Part shown: positions 15,931-29,180 of the stretch, piece after piece
Layout: each line of letters begins with the position of its first letter
How positions within the stretch are numbered: the stretch's first letter is position 1
NCBI RefSeq assembly: GCF_017591435.1
Contig: NC_059294.1
Coordinates: 4,217,501-4,281,500, forward strand
Length of the DNA: 64,000 nucleotides
Direction of reading: 5' to 3'
Source of the DNA: Portunus trituberculatus
Taxonomy: Eukaryota > Arthropoda > Malacostraca > Decapoda > Portunidae
Notes under the pieces: generated by a model
What the model was told of the DNA's origin: nothing
The model's input: only the letters and a program-made list of their open reading frames with translations
Database searches by the model: none
Position numbers and translations under genes: made by a program

Positions 15931-16879
15931 CATGAATATTATATAACATTAATGCAATTATTAATCTTTGGGATTATATTGATATCATGCTTGCTACCTC
16001 ACGTCCACTTACCTTCTCTGTATTTCATTCTTTCTTTTCTTCTTTTCAGGTATGGCAATCTTTCTACTGACGAATGTTTAGCTAAAGCTGTGTACATAAC
16101 TTGAGAACTTGTGACCTGGTGAGTCTACATTTCACTGATGAAAATGTCTTCTCTAGTATAAGACAAACTCGCAGTGTGACACGAAGGTAAGTGTACACCT
16201 ACGGAGCAAGTTTTTGTATATAAAGTAACAAAACAGTATAATGTACAACGTTGTACTATAGCCTGAGTGCTCAAAGCTGTCAAACTGTCATGTTCCACAC
16301 CTCGCGCTGGTAACAGCCGTCAGCAACAAAATGGATGAGACTCGCAACTAGAATAATTTACTACAACTGTTTTATCCGTTCTTGTGTGACGTGTACTCCG
16401 TGATAAATGTTTGTAGAATGAACCAAAATCATTTCCTGTTAGCACTTGCCGCATGTTGAAGTATTTGAAATTATTAATATGATTTTTAGATTATTGTATA
16501 AAGAAATTAATAAATTAGCAGAGTTAGACTTTGAACAGCAAATGATAAAATGCCCCTTATTGTTGGCAGTACCATCACATTATTGAATATTTTTTTCGAA
16601 AGAGAAAACTGTAACATGCACGTATATGTAAGAATGCAACAATATGGTGAGACGCTACAACAACAGTGTGATAGAGTACACGTCCATCAGAGGATGGCAG
16701 AAACGGCCCTTGTAGTAATGTCATGGCAGTAGACAGTCAATGGAAGAATAATACGGTTTTTGTATATTCTTCGTCAGTCTTATATGCGTCATTGTACGTA
16801 ATAGTGTGGTGATTAAGGATGATTAACATTGAGGAATTGAGCAACAAGACCATACCTAGGTGCAGCATCGTGATTGAAA

Positions 16880-16882
<3 letters not shown>
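15931..16882. other. AT-rich single-copy stretch, no gene seen
   Basis: No repeat or exon was recognised. TTTCTTTTCTTCTTTTCAG at about 16032-16050 resembles a splice acceptor tract, but no coding frame follows. Confidence 0.5.

Positions 16883-16955
<73 letters not shown>
16883..16955. repeat. (GA)n microsatellite
   Basis: About 36 GA units. Confidence 0.98.
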
Positions 16956-16956
<1 letters not shown>

Positions 16957-18149
16957 CAATAGCATAACATTTTAGAGTTTCAATATGGGGTTTTAATCGT
17001 CATTGCCATACAATACGGAGATTAAAGAAACATTATGTAGCCGCGTTATAACCGGAATGTAAAACTACAAATTCACCATCTTTCTTAATTGCTCCTAAAT
17101 ATTCACCGTGTATTTCCGTATTTCATAAAGATGTTAGTTTTTTTTTTTCGTCTTCCATGTAACTACTTATTTTCATCATCTTTTTGCCTTATTTCTCATT
17201 TAATCTGTGTGTCTGTGTCTTTTTTTTTGTTTACGTCTCTTTCTTTGTCTAAAATGTGCTGGACAGAGACTAGTTGGCTTCCTTTCCTTTCATGCTGAAG
17301 CTCCTGTTCAAGTAGCAGAAAATGGGTACAGAATGCAACCCAGTAGTCTTTCAGGATATTCCTCCAGCAATTCGTAGTCCAGCATAGCAAGGTGTTTGCT
17401 TATTTTAGCCTAGATTGATATTTCAGGTGTCCATGGCTGTTATCATTAAGAATGTTCCAGTAAACAAAAGTCATTAGTTTTTCCTCTTAAAGTCCAAAAT
17501 ACTTATTAATGTATGAAATATTATGGAATATGTACACAGTGTGGTCTCATTTCATAAATAAAAGTTGAGTGTGAATTAAGGAAATGAGAAATGTAGCAAA
17601 ATTTAAAATATAAATACATAAAAAAAAAACTCATCCACAAGACATATGTACGCTCCTGTTACAAAAAGCCCAAATTTATAATGAGACTTTAGTTGACACG
17701 CTCTCTATAATTCTGCAAGACTTCAAGTAATAAGAAAAGATGTTTAATGAAAGGATGTGTCTAGTGATTTGCTTGTAAGAAGGTTGTTTTACTCCTCAGT
17801 AGTGCCTACGTACCCTTTGGCAGTTTGCAAGTTTAATAGCTCAGGTCAAACAGCGTCTTAACTTTAGGAAAGAGGCAAAAACCTCATTATGGCCGCCTCC
17901 GGGACGCTATACGAGGCTGAGATTGACGCTGAGAGGCATTTGAGAGACCAAGTGAAAATTAGTCACTTATGGTAAAAAAGCTTGAAAGTTACGAATAAAA
18001 AGGAATATAATGATCTTCCTTCAAACAAGTAATACCAGGAGCATGGGGGATCCATCACCTTCTCTGTTATTTGAAGAGATAGATATTGCTTTTGTGCTTG
18101 GCTTGAGTAAATATAAACACTAACTGTGATTCTTTGTATGAGAACTGAT
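16956..18149. other. AT-rich single-copy stretch, no confirmed gene
   Basis: No repeat family was recognised. A GC-richer 80 bp patch at 17880-17960 contains a short ATG-initiated frame (see separate entry). Confidence 0.5.
17891..17977 (+). other. Possible small start exon (weak)
   Basis: A 28-codon frame starts at an ATG in the favourable context CATTATGGCC. It encodes MAASGTLYEAEIDAERHLRD and continues to a TAA just after a possible GTAAAA donor (TTATGGTAAAA). Composition is acidic and non-repetitive, and GC is higher than the surroundings. I recognise no family, and a frame this short can arise by chance. Confidence 0.12.
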
Positions 18150-18296
18150 GGGTGCTATGATGGTTGTGATTTTTGTCCATTGATGGTGATGTTGGTGATG
18201 ATGATGGCTAATGTTGTTGTTGTTGTTATTCATCATCATTGCCATCGTAACCACCGTCATGACGAGAACCAGTACCACCACCATCGTCACAGTAAT
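18150..18296. repeat. Imperfect trinucleotide tract (GAT, GTT, CAT, CAC)
   Basis: Trinucleotide-phased GATGATGATG, GTTGTTGTTG, CATCATCAT and ACCACCACC segments follow each other with point differences. The left and right halves are partly inverted (GAT versus ATC). Confidence 0.75.
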
Positions 18297-21126
18297 TGCA
18301 CATGCAGTAGGCCAGCATGTCAATATCGCTTGCACTCATGTCAGGGGCACAGGCTGCCACATGTTACGGTGGAGCGAGGCAGTTATTAAATTAATGTCAT
18401 TCGCTACATTTTATAATTTAATTGCGGTTATTTTTAGTGTTACAGAGCAATGGTCAGTCAGTTTTTTTTTCGTATTTATTGATGGGATATCAGTAATCAT
18501 TAGAGATTTTCGAAAGACAGCAAGAATAATGAATAACAAATGTGGATGAAGGGTGGATATCGATGGTATGTTTTCCATAGATTCTTCCACGTATAGACAT
18601 GATAGCGTTTTGTAACTTCCTTTGTTTATTTATTATTTTTTGTTAGTTGTATTATTCGTTGTATTCTTATCTTTGGTTCGTGATACCGTGGGAAGAAGAC
18701 ACGTGCGGTCATTATTGAGAGGTGCTCTTAAATTCTGGTACATGAAACATTTTTTTGGAGAGAAGGTGCCAAAGTGCATTTTATCATGTATGTCAGGTGA
18801 GTGAGCTTCACCTGAGAAATCTTTGGAGAATAAGCCTTGCTCTTTTCCAAGATCAAAAGTTAATGCCGAAAATAGAAGTGCGGATAGTGGATGGCAAACT
18901 TCTCTGCTTTCACTATGCATACTTCTCATGTTATCAGCAGTGTAGAGATAAAGTGTTTCCGCTCCATGTCAGACTGATAGAGTTAAGTATGACTGCGAAA
19001 TATAAATGCATAACGAGAGCTAATGAAGAATTTAGTGTTATGTACTCAACATTATCGTAGGGTGAGGCAGTGGTAGGGTGAGGCGTGCCCTGTCAGGGTA
19101 CAAAAAATATAGCAGTAAACCTTGTATAACAACTCACGGCCGCCGCTTTCAATAGCCTTCACTATAGCGCCAATGAAGTATATAATCTTGCTCTGCATGC
19201 AAATGGAGTAAATTGCGCCTTGTATTTCTTTATGTAAATATCGAAGCAAGATAACACTCGGCCGACGGCAGTGAGTGTCGGCCGGGAGTAAGGGATTCAT
19301 CAGCCAGACTTAATGTATGTTGTAGCCTTCGCAGGGAATAGTTCAGCGCTTATCTCTTCACCTAAAACTTACCAAGTAATTTCCTCCTCGAATGTACCTA
19401 CCTTAGGAGCGGTTCGTTGAGAAAATTCCTTAAAATGATAGTAATAAAAAGACAATGTATAGGCATTATAGTGGCGGACATCCGGCTTTTACAGGTTCCC
19501 GGCAGTGCCCGTGAATCATTACTGCCCTGGAGAAGCAGAGGGTACATGGCGTTATCGAGCAACAACACTCACTACACTGCGCCTCAGAAGCATCCGCCGC
19601 CGAGGCCGGAACTCTTGCCTGTTGATCGGCTTGTGCTGCGCCGTGATGACTGAGATAAATACACGCGTTGTAAATTAAGATTGAAGTGCTGATATCACAG
19701 TGACAAATCGTTGCGCCAATCAGGGTCCAGGACTCTCCTTTAAGAGCTTTAGTAATAAGAATGTAAACAAACTCGGCTGACCAGTGGCCGGTAATCCAGT
19801 CTGCAGCAACCTTTGTCGCCTTTCCATTCTCTTATTGTTTTCTTTATTTTTATCTTTGCCTACCTCTGTGCATTCCTATGTACCCAAACCTGTTTTTTTT
19901 TTTTTTTTCATCTATCGATCATCTTTTAACATCAGATAAATTAGAGGTATAATTCATCACTTTAAGCCCCAAAATGTCGAGTAAGCTTGCCTTGAAGTCA
20001 CATGATCTTGAAACACTGATGTACCCCTGGCCACTGCAGGCTGTCTGTCCTCTGTGCTTGGCAGCTCACCCTTCCCTCTCGTTACCTATCAGTAGGATTT
20101 CCATCTTCATTGTGGCTTGGGATCCCATCCTTTTGCTCATGTCTTCAATTAGTCTTCTACAGCCTGGCCACATAAAAGCATGGCTAAGACAATCCTCTCT
20201 TCATTTTTTCTCCGATAATTGCATAGCGAACAATATTAAAGCCACTTGTTACTACTTCATTGGTATTAAACTCACAGGAACAGATAACATTAGTCTCCTC
20301 TTTAATAGTTTAAATTTATTAGTCATTGTTCATTGAAATTTATGATTTGACTGCAGGACAGGGACAACTTGAGACGGATAGTGGAAGTTTATTCCTGTGG
20401 TTCTGCTGACCTGTTGCCACGCCACGCCAGTTTATAATCCTTGTGAATTAGCAAGGACGTCAGATAGTGAGGAATGAGTTCGCCATGATGAGTAATAACA
20501 TGGGTTTTCTTTTTGTATCAGTAGAGTTCAGATGGAGTCCTAGGGGATAATTTTACGCGTAGGGATATGAATCTGAAATATTTGACGTTGATGATTTATA
20601 CCGGGAAGCAATGCTGAGGGAGACGGTATCTAGCTTCCGGAAGACAAGAATAATGTGTTCCACTCATGCCTAGCAGAAACTACAAAATCAGCAAAGAAAT
20701 TCACCTTAATGGGCGATTAATTATACCGTAGTTTAGTTCCTCATTCAGTCTCCTTCCGTTTTCTTCCGAGGAAATATTGGCTCACTAACAAGGTTACCTC
20801 CCTCTCTCACTGCTTCCCTCCCTCCCTCCCTTCCTCCTTCCATCTCTCCAGCTGCTCTCATCGTCCAACTAATTATCTTGATGAGGATAATAATAGTGCG
20901 AGACAACCCCACTCGGCTTTTAACCTTATTATTAAGACGAAGGAGTGTGGATGGCGGAGGTGGATGAAGCTGATGGAGGACCGTCGCCAGGAATGAGAGA
21001 GAACTGGTGGCAAAGAAGAGAAGCAAGAGAATGATGCTGGAGGAAAAGGAAGAGCAATTTTTATATACTGCGGAAAATAGTGAAAAAAAAGGAAAGGCGT
21101 AGAGACGATTCGATCATAGGATGCAG

Positions 21127-21127
<1 letters not shown>
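18297..21127. other. Long single-copy stretch, no gene seen
   Basis: Mixed AT-rich sequence with GC-richer patches at about 19270-19660 and 20010-20170. Frames of 60-120 codons occur, but several lack an ATG start and none shows a recognisable domain. Short pyrimidine tetranucleotide runs (CCTC/CCTT) lie at 20798-20840. T14 lies at about 19895-19908. Confidence 0.5.

Positions 21128-21186
<59 letters not shown>
21128..21186. repeat. (CA)n microsatellite
   Basis: About 29 CA units followed by CCATCGCTCACACACG. Confidence 0.98.
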
Positions 21187-22671
21187 ATCGCTCACACACG
21201 CAGATTGATGGGTCCTGACCCCTTATTTCACGCAGGGTGGAGAGCTAGACACCCTATCTCCCAGTACGAGATGCGCGACCCTGAGGGGGACCTTGAGACT
21301 GGGAGGGAGGGCGCAGAGGCTGAAGGGAGGTAAGTCAGCAAAGGAAGATTAATCAAGAAAGGAGATTAGCGAGGAGGGTAAACAATGGAGCCTAGATTGT
21401 AGGGAACGTATCCAAGGAAACGATCCGAGTCAGACATTATACGTGTAGAAATAGAGCAGAGCGTGAATGTTTCAGTTCCCGCCTTGCTATCCCGTCAAGA
21501 AAACACCGCGGCGCAAAACACGTTCACCTCATCACTTAAGACACGCTCACCGTAACTCATGCTTCAACACCAGCCAAGTCGTTGCCTCATTCCAGAGTAC
21601 GAAAACTCCTCATAATGAAGACATAAAGGGAGGTAGAAGACCGTAAATATTGCCACTACTTGAAAAATGTGTATGTATTTTGCCAAGTTTAAATCCATCT
21701 CATTCCCATTGGTCCCGCCTTTTGACTTACGGTGATGGTTATGTATGTTAATTGCAGATGTGCTAAGTCTTCATCAAGAGGAAATAGCCTTTTTATAAGA
21801 AAAATGTCACTTGTCGATGGAATCCACTAGTACTTTAAAGCTCTTTGATTCTTAATTGCCATCTACACCATAGCAAACTTATATATTCGACAGAGTGCGG
21901 GACTGTGACCATCCTTCGACATTACTTGACGGTTATTGGTTAAATCTCCGCATTAGAAAAGCGTGGCTAAACTTGTTTCGAAGGAGAATAACTAACAGAG
22001 TACAGCGTAGGTGGTGAGTGGGAGGTACGTGTGTTCAGCAGTATTCTTATGTAGTTTTGTTATACACTTTTGGAGCGCGGTGCGGTGTGAGGAGAAGAAA
22101 GGCTCAACGGTACATGCTGGTCGTGACTCATGGCCCAACGTTGAAACCTTTTTTGGACGTCAATTAGAGGGAGGAATAGCGCTCTGTTGCCACCTTAGCA
22201 GGCTTATGTTATCTTAGTTGGAAAGTTGGAAGTCTCTCCCCGTCATTATGATGATGCATGGCACAAAATTGGCTAGTGTGATTCTTTTTCTTTTTTTCTT
22301 TTTTGTCATTGTATACTTAATAGTTTCTTCGAAAGAAAGAAAATATCGTCAGATCTGAATGGACAAACTGATCAGATAGATGAACCATTGAGGTAATCAA
22401 TATATCAGCAATAGCAATCTTCATTTCCATGTTTTAAGTTCTAACAGAACTCTTTCACGTTTCCATGAAAGAAAAAAAAAAAGAAGTTCAGTTAGTTGAT
22501 CAATTCATTATAGTTTTTGTAACAAATTAGTTGCTTATTACTTCATAATGTTAGACCATGCTGACATTCATACTCTTCCTGCGCAGTCAACGCTGAACGT
22601 GCCACTCATCACAGTGATGTTTGTAAAGATGATGTTCACTCATAGACGAATAAATAGATAAATGAATAAAA
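21187..22671. other. Single-copy stretch, no gene seen
   Basis: The left third is GC-richer and purine-biased (21225-21560), the rest AT-rich. A frame at 22011-22217 would encode a signal-peptide-like stretch, but it begins with GTG rather than ATG. Confidence 0.5.
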
Positions 22672-22757
22672 TGATAACAGTAATAATAACAATAATAATA
22701 ACAATAATAATAATGATAGTAATAATAATAGTAATAATAATAATCATAATAACAATG

Positions 22758-22800
<43 letters not shown>

Positions 22801-22820
22801 TAACGATTAAAATGATAATG

Positions 22821-22854
<34 letters not shown>

Positions 22855-22882
22855 GAAGAAGAAGAAGAAGAAGAAGAAGAAC
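22672..22882. repeat. AAT-rich trinucleotide block ending in (AGA)n
   Basis: Imperfect AAT/AAC/GAT units (22672-22850) pass into a pure AGA run of about 9 units (22853-22881). Confidence 0.95.
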
Positions 22883-23486
22883 AATAACATAGTAACAAAA
22901 ACATAATATTTCAGACACGAATTTGTTATTTGTATTAAAGTGTCTCCGAAAGAAAAAAAATCCTCTCGAAATATTGGACAAATAAATGGGCTCTGGTAAA
23001 CTAATGACAAATGTTTTTGTCTTTATCTTAAGTGCGCGAAATAACAATACCTTTACTGGCCAGAATTGAAAGTTACAGTGCGCGCTACGAGAAGGAAACA
23101 ATACGAACTTTCACAATGAACATGTGTTTTGAAATGTTGCCTTGACAGTGTAGGAATACTTTATTTAAGAAAGTTATAATTTCTACGAATGAATCTTTTT
23201 TTTTTAGAACACTGAGACGCCAGAGTTGCAAAATTCTGAAATGAAGTTGCTGTCTATTTTTATTTTACTGTGTCTGCCTCTAACTCTTTGGAGATTGATA
23301 ACAATATAAGTGTTCGAAACTTTCAAAAAGAAGATCAATGTTGCTTTTACTTGATTTATTATTTTTTTGTCGGTCATAAAAAGCATTATAGTTTTGCTGT
23401 GTGGTGGTGTAAGATAAAAATCACTAACTTAATTATTAGTAATTAAGTTTTAGTCTGTGGTGTCCAACATCATGAAGTGCAACAAC
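22883..23486. other. AT-rich single-copy stretch, no gene seen
   Basis: No features were recognised up to the SINE start. Confidence 0.5.
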
Positions 23487-23713
23487 GCCGTGGTACAGTG
23501 GAACCATGCGTGCTTTGGGGTCCGAGGGGGTCTCCAAGCGCACGGGTTCGAATCCTGTCCACGGTCCGAGTGTAGGTTGGGCTTCCTCTTTCGGGGCAAC
23601 GGTTTCCTAGCTGGTGGGCTTTGAGATAGGAGGTACCGCAAAAAGTATCTCCTTTAGTCCATAAATTCCCGTGAAAAGCCCACATGGTATAAAATAATAA
23701 AATAGAAAAAAAT
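23487..23713 (+). mobile_element. tRNA-derived SINE (class II tRNA-like head)
   Basis: The head folds like a tRNA: acceptor GCCGTGG (23487-23493) pairs with CCACGGT (23559-23565). The T arm has stem ACGGG/CCTGT around TTCGAAT, and the B box is GGTTCGAATCC (23545-23555). The A box region is TGGTACAGTGG. The long segment between D arm and T arm suggests a Leu/Ser-type ancestor, but the anticodon arm no longer pairs well, so it is not a functional tRNA. A body of about 130 bp follows, ending in an A-rich tail (AAAATAATAAAATAG then an A run). I did not find clear target-site duplications. The sequence resembles a SINE I associate with crabs; that is memory, not a search. Confidence 0.85.
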
Positions 23714-24223
23714 ATTAAAGACTAACATGTGCATAAGAAAGATATGAAACTTGAAATTGTTCACTTTATTTGTAGTTTAGTGAAACAAAAAATGAAAAAA
23801 AAGAAGAAAGTGACGAAAAATATATGAAAGGGAGAGAAACGAAGTAAAAGAATAGGTAAAGGGAAGGAAACGCATGAGGGGAGGACTGGGAAGGATAGAG
23901 ATGGGGTGAAAGAGGGAAGAGGGTAGTGTGGGGGCGACACAGGTTGGCCCTCTGGAGGAATTTATCGTACGGGAGTTGGGAAAGTGCTCGCCAAAGTTAT
24001 GGTATATTGGTGCGAGGGGGGCCGAGTTACGACGTTTTCCAGAGCTGTTCCAGGAGGAAGGAGGGAAAGCAGAGACAAGGGGAGTGATATGGCGGAAATA
24101 AACACACACTGCTCTGTTTGAAGATGCGACTCCAAGGCTGATATTCTGAATCGCTCTGCTCTCTCATCACGACCATTTTCAAAGGTCAAAGAAATTATTA
24201 GTCGGTCACTCAATTGCTTTTTG
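23714..24223. other. Purine-biased single-copy stretch, no gene seen
   Basis: 23780-23930 is A/G-rich on the plus strand. Minus-strand frames through 24249 are consistent with that bias. No recognisable domain. Confidence 0.5.
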
Positions 24224-24437
24224 TTAACCTCTTCAATACTGGGACACATTTTTACCTTGAGATTTGTGTACGACTAAACTATTTTATTGACATTAGGAAG
24301 GTTCTATAGAGGTCATAAGATTAAAACCCACAGTTTTCATTATTTTAATCCCCCACATGAATTTCAGAAGCTGTATAGATTCACCAAATAGTAAGCAGAG
24401 TGAATATGAAAACGTGTCATGGTACTGAAAGGGTTAA
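24224..24437. mobile_element. TTAA-flanked MITE, 214 bp
   Basis: The element lies between TTAA at 24224-24227 and TTAA at 24434-24437. The left end reads TTAACCTCTTCAATACTGGG and the right end, on the minus strand, TTAACCCTTTCAGTACCATG. Roughly 15 of the first 20 positions match, followed by GACACA/GACACG and a T run. A TTAA target with CC-starting termini is the signature of piggyBac-type elements. There is no transposase frame, so it is non-autonomous. Confidence 0.78.
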
Positions 24438-24957
24438 TAATGTAAAAACCATGTTGATATGCCATAAAAGAAATATCCCTAAAAACTTGTAGAACGTCAA
24501 GTGGAAGCTTTTGATTATAGTAGAGGTGCAAGTACAAGTGTTTCAGAACATACTCGGTCCCAAGCTGTTCGAAAACAAACACATCTACATTACAATTCCT
24601 CCGTGATGCGCCACATTGCTTACTGAAGTGTTGTTCTTTACGGTACGCCCAGAAACAGAAACCTTACGATACATGCTGCTCTTTAGTAATGAAATCCTTC
24701 TGGAAACAAGAGCGCCAACAGCAGAGCATCATGACCGGAGGTGCTGCATTTACGCTAGTCGGAGTAAAATGATTTCCAGAACCAGCTACACGTTTATGAA
24801 TACGCACCACACAAATATGCTCATTATATATCTCGAAAACAGACATAAAAGTCACTGCATCATGTCAGCCCAGCGTGATTTAATGATATTGTTTTGACAG
24901 GAAGAAGATTTATCACACACTCCTCTCACTTCTATCTGTATCTCTTCTAAAATATTA
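24438..24957. other. AT-rich single-copy stretch, no gene seen
   Basis: A 93-codon frame at 24616-24897 begins at TTG and has no known domain. Nothing else was recognised. Confidence 0.5.

Positions 24958-25408
<451 letters not shown>

Positions 25409-25475
<67 letters not shown>
25409..25475. repeat. (TG)n microsatellite
   Basis: About 33 TG units. Confidence 0.98.
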
Positions 25476-25476
<1 letters not shown>

Positions 25477-25497
25477 AGTTATTCATTTCTTCTTTTA

Positions 25498-25652
25498 TTC
25501 TTCTTCTTCTTCTTCTTCTTCTTCTTCTTCTTCTTCTTCTTCTTCTTCTTCTTCTTCTTCTTCTTCTTCTTCTTCTTCTTCTTCTTCTTCTTCTTCTTCT
25601 TCTTCTTCTTCTTCTTCTTCTTCTTCTTCTTCTTCTTCTTCTTCTTCTTCTT
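25498..25652. repeat. (TTC)n array, 155 bp (GAA on the minus strand)
   Basis: About 52 pure TTC units, 22 bp right of the TG array. Confidence 0.98.
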
Positions 25653-25895
25653 GTACTATTGATTTTACTACAAGTGCTCTTCCTTTTGTTGGTGGTTTGT
25701 AGTAACAGTGTCAGTTGTCATGGTACTGTTGCCCCCGTTAATTCGGTGTGCTAAAGATGTAGTGTTAGCAGAGGACATACTTGTAGGTACTTGGTGAAAT
25801 AATAGTAAGTTGTTTTGTTACTATTGATCTGAAACAGAGTGGTGGGAAAGAAAAAAAAATGGTGGTGAGGGTAGTAATAAGTGAAAAACGAGTAA

Positions 25896-26124
<229 letters not shown>

Positions 26125-26387
26125 AGGCTGCATAATTATAAAACATTCGCTGTGAGTTGATTCCTGTCTGTTATTTTTTAATGATTGCCAGGCATGGTGG
26201 CCTCATTACTTCTTATTTATGCACATCCCTAATTATAGCAAATTTGTATCGAAATGTTGATGATTGCAGTTGTTAACAGGGGAAGCTGGATTTTAAGGTT
26301 AATTAAATTATGAGTTTCGTCTCCTAAAGCAAAATTGACGGGCCTGTTTGCACTCTGGCCATTTCAGTGCTCGCTTGCTTGGATGCA

Positions 26388-26544
<157 letters not shown>

Positions 26545-26639
26545 GGCAACTTTGGTGCATGATATTTCATTTTTATATCAAAACACTCGTCTAATAGGAA
26601 GGGCTGGTGATTGTCAAGTAAGATATGTTGTAGTTGTTG

Positions 26640-26692
26640 TTATTTTATCATTATTATTATTTTGTTATTATTGTTATTGTTATTATTGTATC
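26640..26692. repeat. Imperfect (ATT)n tract
   Basis: TTATCATTATTATTATTTTG and following ATT/GTT units. Confidence 0.8.
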
Positions 26693-29106
26693 GAAGAAAG
26701 AGGATATTTTACATATGGATATATACGCTTCCTGTATTGTCGTGGGCGGCGACTGAAATTAACATAAAGGGAGTTTGTGTTCTTCATTCTTTGCATAAGT
26801 TCTTTATGATGAGTTAAAGATAAAAGAAAAGGGAAGAATAGAATTTTTTTTTATTCACTGGTTTTGGGTAACGCATTGAGATGGATGTAACATGTGTGAG
26901 GTGAAGACAAGAGTGGTGAGGTGTGAAATATTTGAGACGCGAAGGCAGTATATGCTTGCACTATACGATATGCAGATGATCTAGGACTTCTAAGTGAATG
27001 TGAATGTGATAGAGTGTGTGGGAGGAGGTAGTTAAGTCTGGATTGAGAAATACGAGTAGCGAGGAAGAAGAGATGGCGATGTTCGTGAGCCATGAAGTGC
27101 AGCAGAGAGGAGCCATGACGAGTAGTAAGACTGATGTCGATGAATGTGAAATTAGATCGTGAATTGTGTTCTTGTTTTGTTTTTTTTTTTTTTTCATTGG
27201 ATATGAACTTGATGTGAAAAGGATGAAGAGGAATGGGAAGCCTTCTGGAATAGCATCGATGAGTGATTGAGTTTTTGAGCAAATTTTTATGTATCATTGC
27301 TTAGTTATCAGAATGCCAGAGTTGTGAGTAATGTTGTCACAGGTGTAGCTGGTATGCATAATGTGTCTTTTGGAAACTGAAATGATAAAAGAACGACAGG
27401 ACGATCGATGGCCTGTGCAAAATTTGGTGAATGGATTATGAGGTTTGAAAAGCATTCTGGTATCTATGAATCGGTGAGACAAGCAGCTGCCTAGGCAATG
27501 AATGGCGATTTAGCAAAGGCTTAAATAGACTATGCAGAATTCAGGAGCTTGTTCGTTTCATGAGTGTAGCAAAATTTACAACATATTTTACGAATTGAGA
27601 ATAAGAGTATCGTAAATCCATTTCTTAAGTATGCCAATGAAGTACCAAATTTTAGCAATATATCATAGATTAGATTTTGGAAATACGTCTTGATGCAATG
27701 CCAGAGTGAAGGCAATTCGATTTTTTATAGTTTTGTCTGATAAATTGCCTCATTGGTGGTGACTTGTGGTAATAGTGAAATGCAGGCCAGTGGATGGGGC
27801 TGACCTTTAGTTTCGATGTCCATTTTGTGCTTAGTGCAGTTCAATACACTTCATGTTCACTTGTGCCGCTCGCTAATACAACTCAAGAAGTTGTTTCATG
27901 GAACTTAGGCGCATAAAGCGTTCGCTTACCTACATGGAGCTGAAGCAGAAGGTAGGACGTCAGTGCACCCTGCCTTTGTTCACAACTGTCCAAACTTAAC
28001 CTTTCACAAGTTCTCTCCCTGCCGGCGCCTTGCCAACCAGAAGATAACACGCAAGCAAGACAGCACTGCCTCAACTCGCGGCATTCCAACTTTCCATTCA
28101 AGTCATTTCATGATTTGGTCCCCACCATTACGACGCTCACTTACAATACACTCACTTCTGTCTTTCATGCCTGATTTTGGGAGATTTTACCATTATTAAC
28201 ACATTTTGAAAGCATGTGTAAGTACTAACTGCAGAGAAGCTGACAGCAACATGTTCAGTTACAATAGTTTCACTTTATCAGTGCTTCCCACTCTCTCCTT
28301 ACACTCTTTCATTTCCTCACTATGACCGATTACCTTCTCTCTAAGTGCCTCTGCATTATAACTGTACCTTGTGAGCACCCTTTACCTCCACAATAATACC
28401 AGGGAAGTAATAAGCCTTCTGCCACTTCGCATATGATCCTCTGCATGTTCACCCCTATTGGATAAATGAATAAAAAAAAAATAGATAAAAAATAAAAGCA
28501 GGTTAATACTATACGGCTCAAGACTGAGGCAAATGTACACACTTAATCACAATATGGTAAATATTTCTAGAATTCAAAACCTTCACTCATCGAATTAACA
28601 TCTCCTCACTGCATCGATTGAGAACAGTGAAAACTTGGCGTATAACTGTCATCATAATCATCAGCACCAATAACTTAGATAAGCGTAGCGACACTCACCC
28701 GTAAAATCCTTCCCTCTGCATCTTCTTAGCTGGTAACAAGGTAGTGATTACTGGCAGTGAGGTAGACAGGCGGTGATAAGGCGCATTGGTGGTGATGAGG
28801 AGGATTGCTGGTGAAATGGATACTAGATGCTCTATGGTAATCTGTGCCTGATGGTAAATAATGCGATGTTTTAATGGAATGATGGTGACCGGTGGGCGAT
28901 GCTGTTGCCGTCGTGGTGAAGGTGACTATTAGTTTTATAGCAAGGGTTAATATACTGGGAGAGTGATGAATGGGAGTGTGCATGGGATTTTTTTTTTTTT
29001 TTTATGGCATTATACTCATTTTCATCGTTTAATTTCCGTGCAGTGCGACGAAGTGCTTCCCAAGGACTCACGAATACGCACACATATGCAGACTCATAGT
29101 ATACGA

Positions 29107-29107
<1 letters not shown>
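26693..29107. other. AT-rich single-copy stretch, no confirmed gene
   Basis: No TE termini were seen. A short frame at 26966-26998 spells RYADDLGLLSE (see separate entry). Other frames in 26850-27720 are minus-strand, Ser/His/Leu-rich and unconvincing. T-runs at 27180-27194 and 28989-29003. Confidence 0.45.
26945..27034 (+). pseudogene. Possible LINE reverse transcriptase fragment (weak)
   Basis: An open frame of about 30 codons between stops contains RYADDLGLLSE at 26966-26998. F/YADD followed by hydrophobic residues is the catalytic palm motif of reverse transcriptases, and this spacing is common in LINEs. No flanking RT motif could be read in any frame to 27500, so this may be coincidence. 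Confidence 0.22.

Positions 29108-29178
<71 letters not shown>
29108..29178. repeat. (CA)n microsatellite
   Basis: About 35 CA units. Confidence 0.98.

Positions 29179-29180
<2 letters not shown>

Noticed and set aside
16032..16050. Splice acceptor of a gene entering from the left
   Set aside because: The polypyrimidine-AG is good, but no open or recognisable coding frame follows.
18755..19060. 101-codon frame with protein-like composition
   Set aside because: It begins at TTG, its first in-frame ATG lies well inside, and no family is recognisable.
22011..22217. Small frame with a signal-peptide-like N-terminus
   Set aside because: It starts with GTG, not ATG, and has no splice or domain support.
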